Source of the DNA: Lepidonotus clava
Taxonomy: Eukaryota; Annelida; Polychaeta; Phyllodocida; Polynoidae
Length of the DNA stretch: 64,000 bases
NCBI GenBank assembly: GCA_936440205.1
Contig: OW387134.1
Span: 18,764,908 to 18,828,907 of the forward strand
Direction of reading: 5' to 3'
Shown: piece after piece, positions 11,901 through 23,287 of the stretch
Numbering within the stretch: the first letter of the stretch is position 1
Layout of the letters: each line of letters begins with the position of its first letter
Notes under the pieces: generated by a model
Told to the model about the DNA's origin: nothing
Database searches by the model: none
What the model saw: only the letters and a program-made list of their open reading frames with translations
Program-made: the position numbers and the translations under genes

Positions 11901-14900
11901 GTAGAACAGTGGAAGTAATTGAACAATGGCCGTGGTGCTGGGCCCCAGCCATAAATACATACTGCCATGGACTTGTCGGGCCCAAATGCCCGGCGCAATT
12001 CACGTGTAAGGCTATACATCTATTATTTATGAGAGAAACCCACTTGTCTGAATGGTAAATGATAATATATGAAGACAAAGTGGAAACGAAATACTATTTT
12101 CTTTTCCGAGGTGACCTGACAGCATAACTGTCAATCACAATGCTATTTTTGATTCTAGCAGCTGACAGGTGATCTCCCTCTCTAACGCTTCATCTGTAGG
12201 CTTACAACATAATACTTTGTATCAGCAATTTACGTTTTCATTCAATTTTGTCATCTAAGATTATGCTCAAAATGTATCTAAACACAACACTTGTTCTACA
12301 GCTATTCCTACAAATACTCGCTCAAATTCATTAAAAGATGCCAAGCCAATAGCCGCTAAAATGTTAATCAAGGTAATCCGCGCTTAGCCCGCACCTATAA
12401 ACCTGCCCCAACGTAAGCTGGGACAATGAATACATAAATATTCATGTTTACTCGGTGACCCCAGGGACTTGGAGGCAGGGCGTGCGGTGTGACGAGACGG
12501 CAACGATCGCTCATCGGAGGCTTTAAAAAAAGGTTATTCAAGTTTAAATTCAGGACTTTGAGTGGTTGTCAGAATTTCTTTTATTCGCGGGCGTCTTCAT
12601 ATAATAAGGCTTTCCCCTAAATATTTATTTTAGGACTGATACGCTCCACCTGCTGAGTCCGTGACATTGGAGAACAAAAGTATGGTTGATAGGAGAGCGG
12701 ATCCTTATATCACTGTTCCGACCAAATATACTCATCATCAGACAATGCTTGTAAAGGTTTAACGTCTTCAACGTCTGGATATTTTGGTTTTCATTGAGAT
12801 ACACCTTATGTCCACGATCATCTCCTACCAAGCCCATAATGTGATCCTCAGTTTACACAACGTTAAATGTAACGCACACTGTCAAAAATGAGATCCATAC
12901 ATCGTCAAATAAAATCTAGATTCCAGACACCATCAAGGTTCAGTTTTACTGCAAAGGGCAATACCTTAAGCAGCACTCCCCATCATTTTACATTATAAAG
13001 ATACCCCTGGGGACCATTAAAGGTGCTTTATGAGAGAGCCTCGGCGCCATGGCATTTGTCCTCGGCGTCACCCCATTCAGGGTGTACGTACTCGGCGGAG
13101 AGAATCCAAGAATCAACTTAAAGTAATAACCCATATTTCACTGTACGCCACCTGTTGGCAATTCCCTCCATCAGGTTATGACAATGCCAACACAGAACAT
13201 TGACGGCCAACATTATTGACACTGCGTGTAACAAAAATGAAGAGAGTGCTTGCAGTAAATAGTGAGATATCTGATTTCAAAATGCACAGGAATGGAAGCT
13301 GTACAAGGACGTTCATATTTTCTAGCTGCAATTTTCTCCAGCATGGTTTCTTTAACCGAATTGGAACTGACAATATCCACGTAAGGTTTCTTGACCCGCG
13401 GGGTTTTGATTGCTTACATATATACATTACCTTTAGTACGGCATGTTAACTGTTAAATAACTGTTTACAGAATATTAAGAACATGTAATATCTCTTCCTT
13501 TGACAATCTAGTTTCTGTGTCTCTATACTCTATAGTGACTGAATGGCTTTTTGATAAGCCTTTTTTTTTGCATGCGATTGAAAAAGCTGAACTTGTACAA
13601 TTGCACTAAACATATCGGATGATTGGTTATATTCATGATGTAGCATTTTGTAGTATCTACAGTTTAGTGTGCAGTGATTGATACATAGGCCTACATGTAT
13701 TATTAAACTAGTTTCGGTCTTGCTCTCTCTATAGGTAACTGTGTATTTTCTATCGTTGAGCTGCTCGTCATGACACATATCAAACCTCCCATCATATACC
13801 CAAATCCCCGCTTGCCTCTATCCCCTCCCCTCCCCCACCCTTCAAAACTCCGAAGACAGCCATAACTGTTGCTGACAGGGAAAAACGGATTCAGGGTCTC
13901 AGCTTACAATTAGATGGACCGATTTCTGTGCCACATTTCGCAGAACTCGTTATTGCCGTTAGTTTAAATGGATAACGTTGGCGTGGACTGACTTTGGAGA
14001 TCGCATTATTTTCTCATTAAAACGCTTTGCACCATCATATCAACAAACTTAAAAATCGGAATGCAATATCCAAAGTGCAATACCGAAAATGATTAGATTG
14101 TAAATGCCATGAAAGTTATATTTGTATTCAATATTTATTATCTCCAGTACCACCTTTTAATGATGTAGTGGGAAGGTTTTCTAAATTTCGTGGCGTCATA
14201 TGAAGAGCACTCCTTCACCTTTACTCATCCCACAGTTTTTGAACGCTTGTAAACCTAGCTGACATTTTGGGAATGGCTCTCACTACACTTTCTACGAGAG
14301 GTTGCAAGTAGTCTTTAGAATCGACATCATAATAAGCGATATGTATTATGATATGAAATCTTTCCAATCAGTATGTCCTTCGGTTGGTTGGTCATTTCTT
14401 CAAATAGTCCAGTGCAGTGCATTGTACTCATACAACCCGACTGTATGGGGGCGATTGAATTTCCCAAAGACCCCTTTCAACGTAATAGAGTTTGATGTGA
14501 ATTCTTCCTTATGACTACACACACCCTTTTTACCCGGCCATCGGACGCCTCTATTACCAATGGGACATCGATCACCAAGCTTCTTTTTACTCCAAGATTT
14601 CCCTTTGTACATCGGATCTTGCAAGGCTGCACGTGCTCATTGACCTAAAAATAGCCTATCCTCAACAAGCACCCATCAAACTGTCTATGTGTGAGTCTCT
14701 AGTCAAATAAACCTGACGGTCTCAACACGAACTCAGTGTGTATATATAGACACGCGTGTGTCCATCTGTATGTTATACTGCCAAGTAACCCCTGCTACCT
14801 GAGGCGTTCTCTCAACACAGAACACTCTCACGTTAAGCAGCCTTCCGGATGAGGTGGCGATGTTTTAAATACGTAAAAAGTTCTTGCCATAATCTTCCTA

Positions 14901-15600
14901 ATTAAACAAATGGGTCCATTACCAACCTTTCATGGAAGCTTCTAAATTTAGAAATTTGGTGCGAGAAAATTATTTCAAACTTCAGATCTCATTAAAAGTG
15001 AAGAGAATTACAGAGACAACTTCTTAAAATGAGCGCTCCTTATAATAGTTCTCCTTTGGCAAAAGTATGCCTGAGAGAAATTGGCGAGAATCATGTTGGT
15101 TTAAGGCTGTCTGCAAAGGTTCACTGTCACTTTGGGCCCGAGACGATTGCCTAATACGTTTTTCTGTCCCCACTTTTCTTCTTTCACTCCCTGTGAGATG
15201 ACTCAGAAAACACGACCTAATTATTGAATAAAGAGAGGCATGGTCCGCTGATGGTGATGGGGAAAATGCCAGAGAAAGATGAATATCTGCAAATGGGGTG
15301 GGGTGCCGAAAAACAACACTCACATGTCATAACATGTACATTTATGCAATAACTACCCCGAGGCACCCCTATTCAATCTGTTGATCATAGAAGGGCCCGG
15401 TCCCTAGGGGCAAAAACCCGCCCCCTTTTCCCCCGTTCACATTTGCATCCTCCACCACTCCACCTTCTCCTGCTCTCTTCACTTGCTCCATTCGATCACT
15501 GTGACCCACTTTTGTTGGCTGCAATCTTGGGAGCAGCCGCGTCCTGGCAATTTACTTAACCCAAATTATACTAAAGTGCCAATTATGATCCAAAACTCTA
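8970..15600. other. Unannotated, mostly unique sequence
   Basis: No coding, RNA or transposon feature is supported. The stretch holds G-rich quadruplex-type tracts at 10888-10927 and 10963-10980, a short pyrimidine tract near 13820, and an imperfect inverted repeat at 12108-12174. GC content is moderate to low. It may be intergenic or intronic. Confidence 0.45.
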
Positions 15601-15740
15601 GATATTTTATATCTGGCACTATATATCAGATAAAAAGTCACATACAAAATTTTAGGTCTCTATCTATAGTAGAAGCTGAGATATGGGGCGTCCTACATGT
15701 AGGACGCTAGCATAATCCACTACCACAATTTCCATAGTTT

Positions 15741-15990
15741 TTAACCCTTTGCTAATGCTTAAAAGAGCCCTATTGGCAAATATATGATAACAAATAAATC
15801 ATACTATTAATTTTAAGATTAAGTATTCTAGCAATCTATTTAATGGAAAGCCACTCAAAATTATAAAATCCACTTTCGGAAGTTGTGAAAAAATTATTTT
15901 TTATCTATTTTTGGGGTTACCATGGTAACCAAAAACCTAATTTATTGGTTATCTACGATAATATGCCTTTATCCGTCATTAAAGGGTTAA
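15741..15990. mobile_element. piggyBac-like MITE (TTAA-flanked)
   Basis: The block is bounded by TTAA at 15741-15744 and 15987-15990. Inside, the left end reads CCCTTTGCTAATG and the right end, reverse-complemented, CCCTTTAATGACGG. A TTAA target duplication next to CCC ends is the hallmark of the piggyBac superfamily. The 242-bp interior has no open frame. It lies just inside the left terminal repeat of the 15689-16201 element, so it probably inserted there later. The ends match well for only six bases plus AATG, so the call is moderate. Confidence 0.55.
15915..15930. promoter_or_regulatory. Perfect palindromic RFX X-box-type site
   Basis: GGTTACCATGGTAACC is a 16-bp perfect palindrome containing GTTACCATGGTAAC, the full RFX consensus GTTRCCATGGYAAC. 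RFX factors drive ciliary genes in animals. A one-mismatch relative, GTTGTCATGGCAAC, lies at 16394-16407. Both sit in mobile-element sequence, so they may have been brought in by the element rather than serve a nearby gene. Confidence 0.45.
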
Positions 15991-16545
15991 GGCAAAATAA
16001 AAATTTGTTCTAAAATGCAGAAAGAGCTTTCAACTACTAAATACTGGACTTTTATGGGCATCTACTACATACTTTGTATGCAAAATGTGTGAGTAAAATG
16101 ATGACAAAACTTCAAAATAATGCTATATCTTGTAGTATCCACACTGATGCAGGGCACAAAATTACGGTAGTGGATTATGCTAACGTCCTACATGTAGGAC
16201 GGCAATAGAAAATTCTTAATATCTCTGGACATTATTATTTGATTTAGATAAAAAATTAGCATGCATATGTAGCTCCATAAGGTCTATCTAAAAGTCAAAT
16301 TTTGTCCCAAAATATTTATTATATCATAGGAAAAATAAACATTGATTTTTCAAATTTTCTATCACCTCTATTTGTCAATTTACCTCATTGCTTGTTGTCA
16401 TGGCAACATGATATTGCGTGGTATATGTTCTTATTTGGAATTTTTTCATGATCTATAGGTGTTGAGGTCATATTTACACTAAGATTTTAGATTGTATTCA
16501 TATTTTGACTACCATCAACAAGTAGCACAAAACCCATGGTATAGG

Positions 16546-16573
16546 CGTCCTACCAGTAGGACGTTAGCATAAT
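16546..16573 (+). repeat. Third copy of the 15.7 kb element end
   Basis: It reads CGTCCTACCAGTAGGACG then TTAGCATAAT, matching the element ends at 15689 and 16201 over 28 nt, with the central palindrome altered at its axis. It is in the same orientation as the left end. The 344 bp between this copy and the second end has no open frame and shows only weak resemblance to the flank left of 15689. Confidence 0.6.
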
Positions 16574-16599
16574 CTGGGTTAAGGACACCCTCTGTGTCC

Positions 16600-17990
16600 C
16601 TTCTGATTTCTCCGGGGCACAATACCTCGAGCATTAGAAGGTCCAGGCCGCACTGTACGCGTCCTGTGTAGACACTATTCCCCAGGCCGTCTCAGTGAAC
16701 TCCATACATTATGCAGAGCTGTTCCACTAAATATGATCTCCACCTTCTGAGGAGGGATAGGGATAGCACCAAGACCTACCGGGTGTATCTTTTTCTGTAA
16801 ATATTAGAATTCATAACTGGGAAAAGAAATGAGTTTTATGTTGTGTTATAAAAGGTTATGGGCTACGTATTGCCTATCTAGATTCGCTTACGGTGCTTCA
16901 TGAGATATGTCTGAATTTTACAGTCATACGGTCACTGTTATTAATGCATAAAATAGGTTAGCAATCGGATTATCGTATTCTGTTGTAACTAAGATGTTGC
17001 AGTTGCCGGTACTTACCACCAGTATAATGTGAAATACGATTAGGCAAATTCATATCCCCGTGCCTGTGTAAAACAAATATATGCTGAACAAACGTTCAGA
17101 TATATTCTAACGAGAAAAAAACACATGGGTACCAAAGACCGAGAGGAACTGATTATTTGTTCACTGTTTTCGAAAGAGGGACTCATGTTTATTTACAAGG
17201 GGCGGTAAGCACATTACTGCCCTCTGGAGTCTATCTGCAGGACAGAGTAGGAACATATGGCTGCCCGGGGCCTCTGTTGACGGTTTGCTACCCGACACTT
17301 CGGGCTGTATAATGGCCGGGCAGCACCCCAGTGCAGGGGGCAGATAGCTTCCTTGGCTTCCAGTTCACGTCGGACCCAAAAGCTGGGAAATACATTTAGA
17401 GTGGCCGCTCCCTGAACAGCCCTAATAAATGGCCACCCAGGACAAGGGAGATCTTCGGCGCAGTATCCCGCCCGACAGATTGGCTTTAGACAAGTACTGT
17501 CTTCCTCATCAAGGAAGGCTGGAGAGAGATTGGTTGGGGTCAGCTCGACCTCAACTAGGCCCATGTCGGAGTGTGCAGGAATTTTGTTTGATTTCAGGTG
17601 AGTCAAATGAGTGAGAAGATGTTACTTAAAATGGATGTTTAATTGCTGCATTACTCTGTGTGGAGTGATGAATTTGGACACAAAATAGACTAGAAATGAA
17701 CAAATACATAATAGGTCTGTTAATAATATTAAACATATAAAATGCAACTAGGGGAGGGGTTACTGATTTATCATTTGTACATATACATGAAAAAGGATAT
17801 TTGGATGACCCCTGCACGGAATTGTGCCCAAATGGTCCACAGAACCGAAATGGTCCACAGGACTGCTGTGGAAGAGCATTTAATAAACTCAGCCTACAAA
17901 TACAATAAAAAAATTACTCATTTATATGACTTCAAATTATGTAAAGACTCCCTTGATTACGGGTTCGTTTAACAGCCAGCGAAGTTCTTC
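16600..17990. other. Unannotated sequence
   Basis: Nothing could be supported. The overlapping frames at 17214-17614 lie on both strands and match no known family. Confidence 0.4.
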
Positions 17991-17996
17991 AATATA

Positions 17997-18027
<31 letters not shown>

Positions 18028-18033
18028 TTTTTT
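17991..18033. repeat. (AT)n followed by a T run
   Basis: About ten AT units are followed by 24 consecutive T residues. Read on the minus strand this is an A run, which could be the tail of a retroposed sequence. No source element was recognised to its right on that strand. Confidence 0.8.
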
Positions 18034-18145
18034 CTTTACTTGTAAATACCCACAAATAGATCCCACCCCACGACGCCCAGCTCCGCTACGCCTTCACCTG
18101 ACTCCTCTGTTTCACACCTGACGAGATATTTCATCTACAGTGCCA

Positions 18146-18255
18146 GTAATACAACACAGAGGGGATGTCGGATAAAGGGAAACTTATAACCCGTAAGCCA
18201 ACTTATAACCCGTAATACAACACAGAGAGGCTGTCGGATTAAGGGAAAGTGACCG
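18146..18255. repeat. 66-bp tandem duplication
   Basis: GTAATACAACACAGAG begins at 18146 and again at 18212. Both copies continue with a GTCGGAT-AAGGGAAA phrase. Between them ACTTATAACCCGTAA occurs twice. Two units are present with few differences, so the duplication is fairly young. Confidence 0.7.
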
Positions 18256-18780
18256 TTACAGTCACTGTGAACAACAAACACATTATATAAATCGTTAAAA
18301 TGGTTCTACCGTCAGCTCATCCCTCTTTGAATGGGCAGTAACTCGTATGGAAGACCCATTTTGTATTCTCTTTTCTGGTTTTACGTTAGGCCTATATATA
18401 GGCCTAGGGTTCAATATAAAGTGTAATACACCAGCTGAAAGCATATTGCCAGTCACGTTTATCCTTGCCGTCGGAGTTCCAATCCTTTACAATGATATCA
18501 AAGGTATGGGAGGGGGGATAAAAAAAATGTTTTTTGAGTGTTCTTTTTGTCTCCCAGATATTGTAGTAGGCTAATTTCTCATGCCATCATTTACCTATAG
18601 GCCTTAATCTAAACCAATGCGTGGCTAAAAGGGCCGGACCAGCAGCTGAATAGGTATCCAGTGGTAATGGTAATGGGATGGGATGGGTTTCACACTCATT
18701 GTAAAAACAGTCCCAAGATTCTGCTGGAAGTACAAGGATTTCGCATGTACAACAGTTAAGCCAACTTATTACTAGATATA

Positions 18781-19269
18781 AGGTGGTTTTACACCTGTGC
18801 GACTTGGGCTGCGATATGCCTGCGATATCAGCATATCACAAGCAAGTCGCAGACCCTTGCGACACTGGTGATGTCGCACCAGTGTAAATGAGTTGTCGCA
18901 GTGTGGTGCGACTTGGAGAAGGTGCGATAATCCGTTATTATCGCAGCCACATTATCGTAGGTGATATCGTAAGGTGCGACATTTATTTGACATGTTTAAT
19001 AATGTCGCAGGTGTTGGTTGAAAATGACAGATCAGAGTAATCTGCGATAGCACTGCGATGTCAAAGCTGGGAAGGAGATGGCTATATGCACTATAATATA
19101 TATAAGTTTCATCTTATGTGTGTAAATGCCTGGATGCCTGGGATTTGGCTGCAACTTGCGATGGTGGGGTGGACTGAGTATAGATCGCAACATGCGATAA
19201 ACTCATGTCCTAACCTGCGATGTGATGAATATGTCGCAAAGAGTTTATCGCACAGGTGTAAAAACACCT
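18781..19269. mobile_element. 489-bp MITE with TGCGAY subterminal repeats
   Basis: The ends are inverted repeats matching at 21 of 22 positions. Both start AGGTG, continue TTTTACACCTGTGCGA, and differ at one base. ATA lies directly outside each end (18778-18780 and 19270-19272), a possible 3-bp target duplication. The interior is crowded with about 20 copies of TGCGAC/TGCGAT or the complement GTCGCA/ATCGCA in both orientations. There is no transposase frame. Terminal repeats plus dense subterminal transposase-site-like motifs and a 3-bp duplication are seen in PIF/Harbinger relatives, but the superfamily call is inference. Confidence 0.75.
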
Positions 19270-19495
19270 ATAGGATAAAGATATCTTCTGGAAAGACATA
19301 TAAGTATACAGCCTGACTGACAGCTTGTCGACAGCTAATGTTTTTCACTAATCATTGTGGGCGGCTTAGATATAGCCCACCCCCCTACGCCCCAACACAT
19401 AATATGCACTGACATGTCACATTATCTACCCGACCTATAGAGCCTATACCACCGCGCACCTTCTCTCCAACATATCCGCATGGAAACAACATCCG

Positions 19496-19550
19496 CCGGA
19501 AGTCAGCTATTCCACATGATGGCGTACCTCCTACGTGACCGGCCCACGTG
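19496..19550. promoter_or_regulatory. Candidate TATA-less promoter
   Basis: Within 55 bp lie an ETS site CCGGAAGT (19496-19503), a YY1-like GATGGCG (19518-19524), TACGTGAC (19532-19539) and CACGTG (19545-19550). This combination is typical of CpG-type housekeeping promoters. No first exon could be recognised on either side, so transcription is unproven. Confidence 0.35.
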
Positions 19551-19829
19551 ATGATTTGTATTTCGGCCTATTTCGATAACAATTTAGAAACAGCACTTAA
19601 CGTAGAAATGTGGGTCTTCTGGTTCCCGTGAGAGCAAGCTCAGTCAAAGTAGATGTTCAAACGATCATTCCATTTAGGTGGCCTACATTGAACCCGCCAT
19701 GAACGCGACGGCGTGCAAGCGACGTCACTTACATACTTAATTCTCCATACGTGACATTGCTTATACAGAATACATTCCATACATTACGACGTCGTTCATA
19801 TCAAAGCAGTTCAACAAGTGATGTCGCCT

Positions 19830-20480
19830 ATACACAAGTGACAACAAACAACACTGAAAACACAGAGTTGTCAAAAGTGGTGCCAAAAACGACAACCCAA
19901 GGTTTCTGTGTCTTTTATACAAAAAATCTTATTTATGAATAGTTTCATGTTGTAGATATCATAGTCCATAGCAATGGCTTCCTATTATGTTATTACTAGT
20001 TATTAGGTATGGCCATTACACATAGGAGGCCTATGAGCTGTATGTTGTTTGACACCATTCACTTACAACACTTTGTCATAGACAGAGGCCATGACAACCT
20101 TGGGCTGTCATTTTAGACACCATTCACTTACAACCCTAGGGTTGTCAGGCAGGACTTTTGACTCTCATTTTCTTCTGTGACAACCCTATGACAACCCGAT
20201 TTTCATTTTTGCTTCTCTGATGACCTTTTTGGCCCAAAGTAGTCGGGAGAAAGTGACACACTTTGGGTTGTCATCCAGCTTCAAAATTCACAATGACAAC
20301 CCTCTGACCACCCCCAAATTGTCATAGGATTGTCACAAGGTCGTCACACAGCATCAATGGCCTGAAATGAGCCCTGCTCTGCCCCCAAAAGTCACCTATG
20401 ACAACCCAAAAGTCACCTATGACAACCCTCTGACAACTTTGAAGTGGCCCTCTGACGACTATGTGTTTTCAGTGAATGCA
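19830..20480. repeat. TGACAACC-rich repeat, probably a MITE
   Basis: TGACAACC or its complement GGTTGTCA occurs about nine times between 20090 and 20430, mostly as TGACAACCC, with looser GACAAC copies from 19838. A 20-bp direct repeat starting GACACCATTCACTTACAAC lies at 20051 and 20116. Such subterminal clustering is usual for non-autonomous DNA transposons. I could not find convincing terminal inverted repeats, so the limits are approximate. Confidence 0.5.
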
Positions 20481-20499
20481 ACAAGCACCAAATTGCCCT

Positions 20500-21120
20500 T
20501 TGTATATACTACTTCACTGGTAGCACCGGAGCCCCCGCCCGTATACACTGGGTTTCTTTCTCCTACTGCCTGCAATATTGCAACGATGTTATGCAACAAA
20601 TCCAAATAGGCAGTTTAATTAGCCTGCAATTTTGACGTCATTCATGTGACAAAATCTACTAGATACGCTACAATTTCAAAAATTCCCATTTCCATATACT
20701 ACTAACATATCGCGTGTACAGCATGGGTGAATCCATGCGACTTTGTTTGTGTGAAACAAAACTAGGCCGCGTCGCGAAAAAAAGGCAGCGCCCTACGGCC
20801 CTTATGAAAACGGGGCACTTTTAGTTAGCTATTGGAAAACAGGGGACGCATGGGCACACAGGGGACACGTGCACCAGGGGCTAGGGGTGAGAAGGGTTGT
20901 CGGGGTGTCTCTGTAGATCACATCGATCGGTAGGGGGAACATGGAGGGGTCGTGACCTCCTGCTACGACCTCATCTATCCGGGCGCCATCTCTGTCACAG
21001 GGACCAGATGGTTGGGCCTACACCGGACGGGCCGACGGGCTATAAGTACCAGTCAAGGAGTAGATTATCAGACCCCAGTATCAACCCCCTCAACCCAGAG
21101 ACATTGATCCCGCTGGAGGA
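20500..21120. other. Unannotated sequence
   Basis: No feature is supported. GC content rises to the right, into the purine tract. Confidence 0.4.
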
Positions 21121-21400
21121 GGACGGCGGGGGGGGGGAGAGAAGGAATGAGTGAAGGATGGAAGGAAGGAGGGGGGGGAGGGAGGGAGGGAGGGAAGGAG
21201 GAGGGAGGGAGGGAGGGAGGGAATTAAGGAAGAAAGGAAGGAAAGAAAGAAGGAAGGAAGGAGGGAAGGAGGAGGGAGAGAGGGAAGAGGGAGGGAGGTG
21301 GGACTGAGGGAGAGAGGGAGGGAGAGAGGGAAGGCAAGAGGGAAGGAAGGAGGCAGGGAGGAGCAAATGAGTGAAGTGTGGTGCGAGAGAAAGCGAGATT
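21121..21400 (+). repeat. Long polypurine (GGGA/GGAA)n tract
   Basis: About 280 bases are almost entirely G and A on the + strand, built from GGGA, GGAA and GAAA units with few pyrimidine interruptions. Parts have mirror symmetry, as needed for triplex (H-DNA) structure. Open frames across it are only the GA repeat read in different frames. Confidence 0.9.
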
Positions 21401-21830
21401 AGTGGAAGGGGAGGGAATGGGCAATAAGAAGAGGGGGTGGGCTTGGTACCCAGGCTTGGTATCAGCTTTACATGTCCAGAGGCAGAACTACAGCGACGTC
21501 GCGTCTTTCACGACGGGCGCGGCGCCAAAGACCGCCGCCGGCGACGGGAAGTTTGCAGCCCGCGCTTGTACTTTGCGAATATTGATCCTCAGCCGATGAA
21601 ATATGTTTCAATTCTAAGCCGGTTCTGAAGGGCCGACCTCGGGCGGCTCTCAAATCGAGTCAATACATAGCAAACGGCGACTCGCTATAAGCCCACTTCG
21701 CACGTCCTCTAATTCTCTTGCATTGACAAAAAAAAAATTGTGAGATTTTTATCCGCTGGGAATGGTGGTTTTCAATGCGCTTTACATGTGCGCATCGACC
21801 TCGACAAGAAAAGTGGTAGGCCTTGGGCAA

Positions 21831-22356
21831 TATATGGATGGATGTGAAGCAGGTTGGGATTCGCGATGTCAAAAGGATGTTTACTACAAGTATCTCTATA
21901 GGCTCTCAGAAGTCTGAGAGTTCAATGTGCGTCCCTTTCCCCATGCATATTCGAGGTACATCTGTGTATTTGTTCTGAAAGAGAGAATACTATACCTTTC
22001 ATACCAAAGACTGCTATACTAAACCCATTGGGGAAAATCACGGGTATGAGAAGAACAGCAACAAACCTCAGAAAGTCGACCCCTCCCCCTAGAGCCATAT
22101 ATATGGTTGTATGTGAATCAGGCCTGGATTCGCCATGTCAAAAGCACGTTTAATACAATTATCTCTAGGCTGTTAGAAGTCGGCGAGTCCCTTCCCATGT
22201 GCAGATGTGAGGACTTCTGTGATTTGTTCAGGAAGAGAGCACTTACTTTCATACCCCGAATTGCTATGCTGAAGCCGATGGGGAAAATCACGGATATTAG
22301 TAGAACAGCCACAAACTTCAGAAAGTTGCCCCCCCCCCCCCCCCACTACACCTAGA
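21831..22356 (-). repeat. Tandem duplication with possible minus-strand exon
   Basis: Two adjoining units (21831-22099 and 22100-22356) align throughout, with exactly 250 bp offset in the right half. On the minus strand, 78 bp of each copy (21997-22074 and 22247-22324) read in one frame as a hydrophobic stretch: FLRFVAVLLIPVIFPNGF in one and FLKFVAVLLISVIFPIGF in the other, ending GMK. Of 15 base differences, nine fall at third codon positions, three at first and three at second; six changed codons are synonymous. In the right copy the frame ends at a perfect donor GTAAGT (22241-22246). This suggests a duplicated membrane-segment exon, but no acceptor, partner exons or protein family could be recognised, and the left copy has a different base context at the donor. 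Confidence 0.5.
22329..22344 (+). repeat. Poly-C run
   Basis: Sixteen consecutive C residues lie at the right edge of the second duplicated unit. A second run of 14 C residues is at 22597-22610. Confidence 0.9.
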
Positions 22357-22379
22357 GGGCGCCATCCCCGGGGCCGCGC

Positions 22380-23280
22380 CCGCCGCCCGCCAGGTGCGCC
22401 ACCACTCCCCCGGGCGGTCGATTAATGGTTACATCAAAGAGAGATCACGTGAAGGTGGCCGCTTATCGACCGGCCGTCGGAGGGCGCTGTTGATCACCGC
22501 ACACCACTCCCACAAGACAGACGGTAGGTTTTTACCGGGAAGCGATCCATCCTGTAGACCGACCACTGGGCCCATGAACTGACCTCCACGTCTCCGCCCC
22601 CCCCCCCCCCGCCACCCATCTATACGATACCCACTGTATCATGTGGGCATTCCCCTGTCCTTAAGGATAAACTTCAGCGTCCTATCCTAATAGTATTGAT
22701 ACTTTTTGTCTGTGTGTCTTGATTCCCGTTATCATCATCATACCACAATTATTCCCATTAGTATAATAAAAATCAACATCTTGCATTCAACTCCAGTCAA
22801 CAACAAGAAAAGAAAATGCATCAAAACACCATTTCATATACTACGTACCTCTCGACAGAATGGTGCATGTACCGTACTTGATTTGTTTTTGGTTTTCCCT
22901 GCGTGTCCGGCTTGGAGAATTGTTCTCAGTATGTGCAACGCTAAAGGAAATACAATTACGGTTATGGCCCTTACTCCATCCTAAATGCTTGATACTACTT
23001 ATAATCCGAAACTAACGATCATATTTCCATGTTACTATACACATTCCCAATTTCCAACCAGCCCCACACTGCATAGAAAACTCCACACATAATCAGTGTA
23101 ATATCATATAGGCTATTTCTCATTTTAATGCCTTTCCAAATACTAATGTTTGCTTTAAATTACATCTAAATCATTGGTTCACTATATCAGATTTCGAAAA
23201 GGAGAGGTCGGCATATAGGCATATATAGGCTAACTACTAAAACAACTTCATGAACCGCCCCTGAGAAGCTTTCATATGTA
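22380..23280. other. Unannotated sequence
   Basis: GC-rich at the left, AT-rich from about 22680. No exon, RNA or transposon could be supported apart from the 14-bp C run. Confidence 0.4.
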
Positions 23281-23287
23281 AAAGAGC

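Larger units (their letters stand above)
15689..16201. mobile_element. MITE-like element with 36-bp terminal inverted repeats
   Basis: The left end (15689-15724) and the reverse complement of the right end (16166-16201) match over 36 nt with one mismatch. Each end carries the perfect 16-bp palindrome GTCCTACATGTAGGAC followed by TAGCATAATCCACTACC. No transposase frame lies inside, so it would be non-autonomous. I see no clear target-site duplication. A third end-like copy (16546-16573) lies outside in the same orientation as the left end, so the true element may be larger or there may be two neighbouring copies. Superfamily not assigned. Confidence 0.65.
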
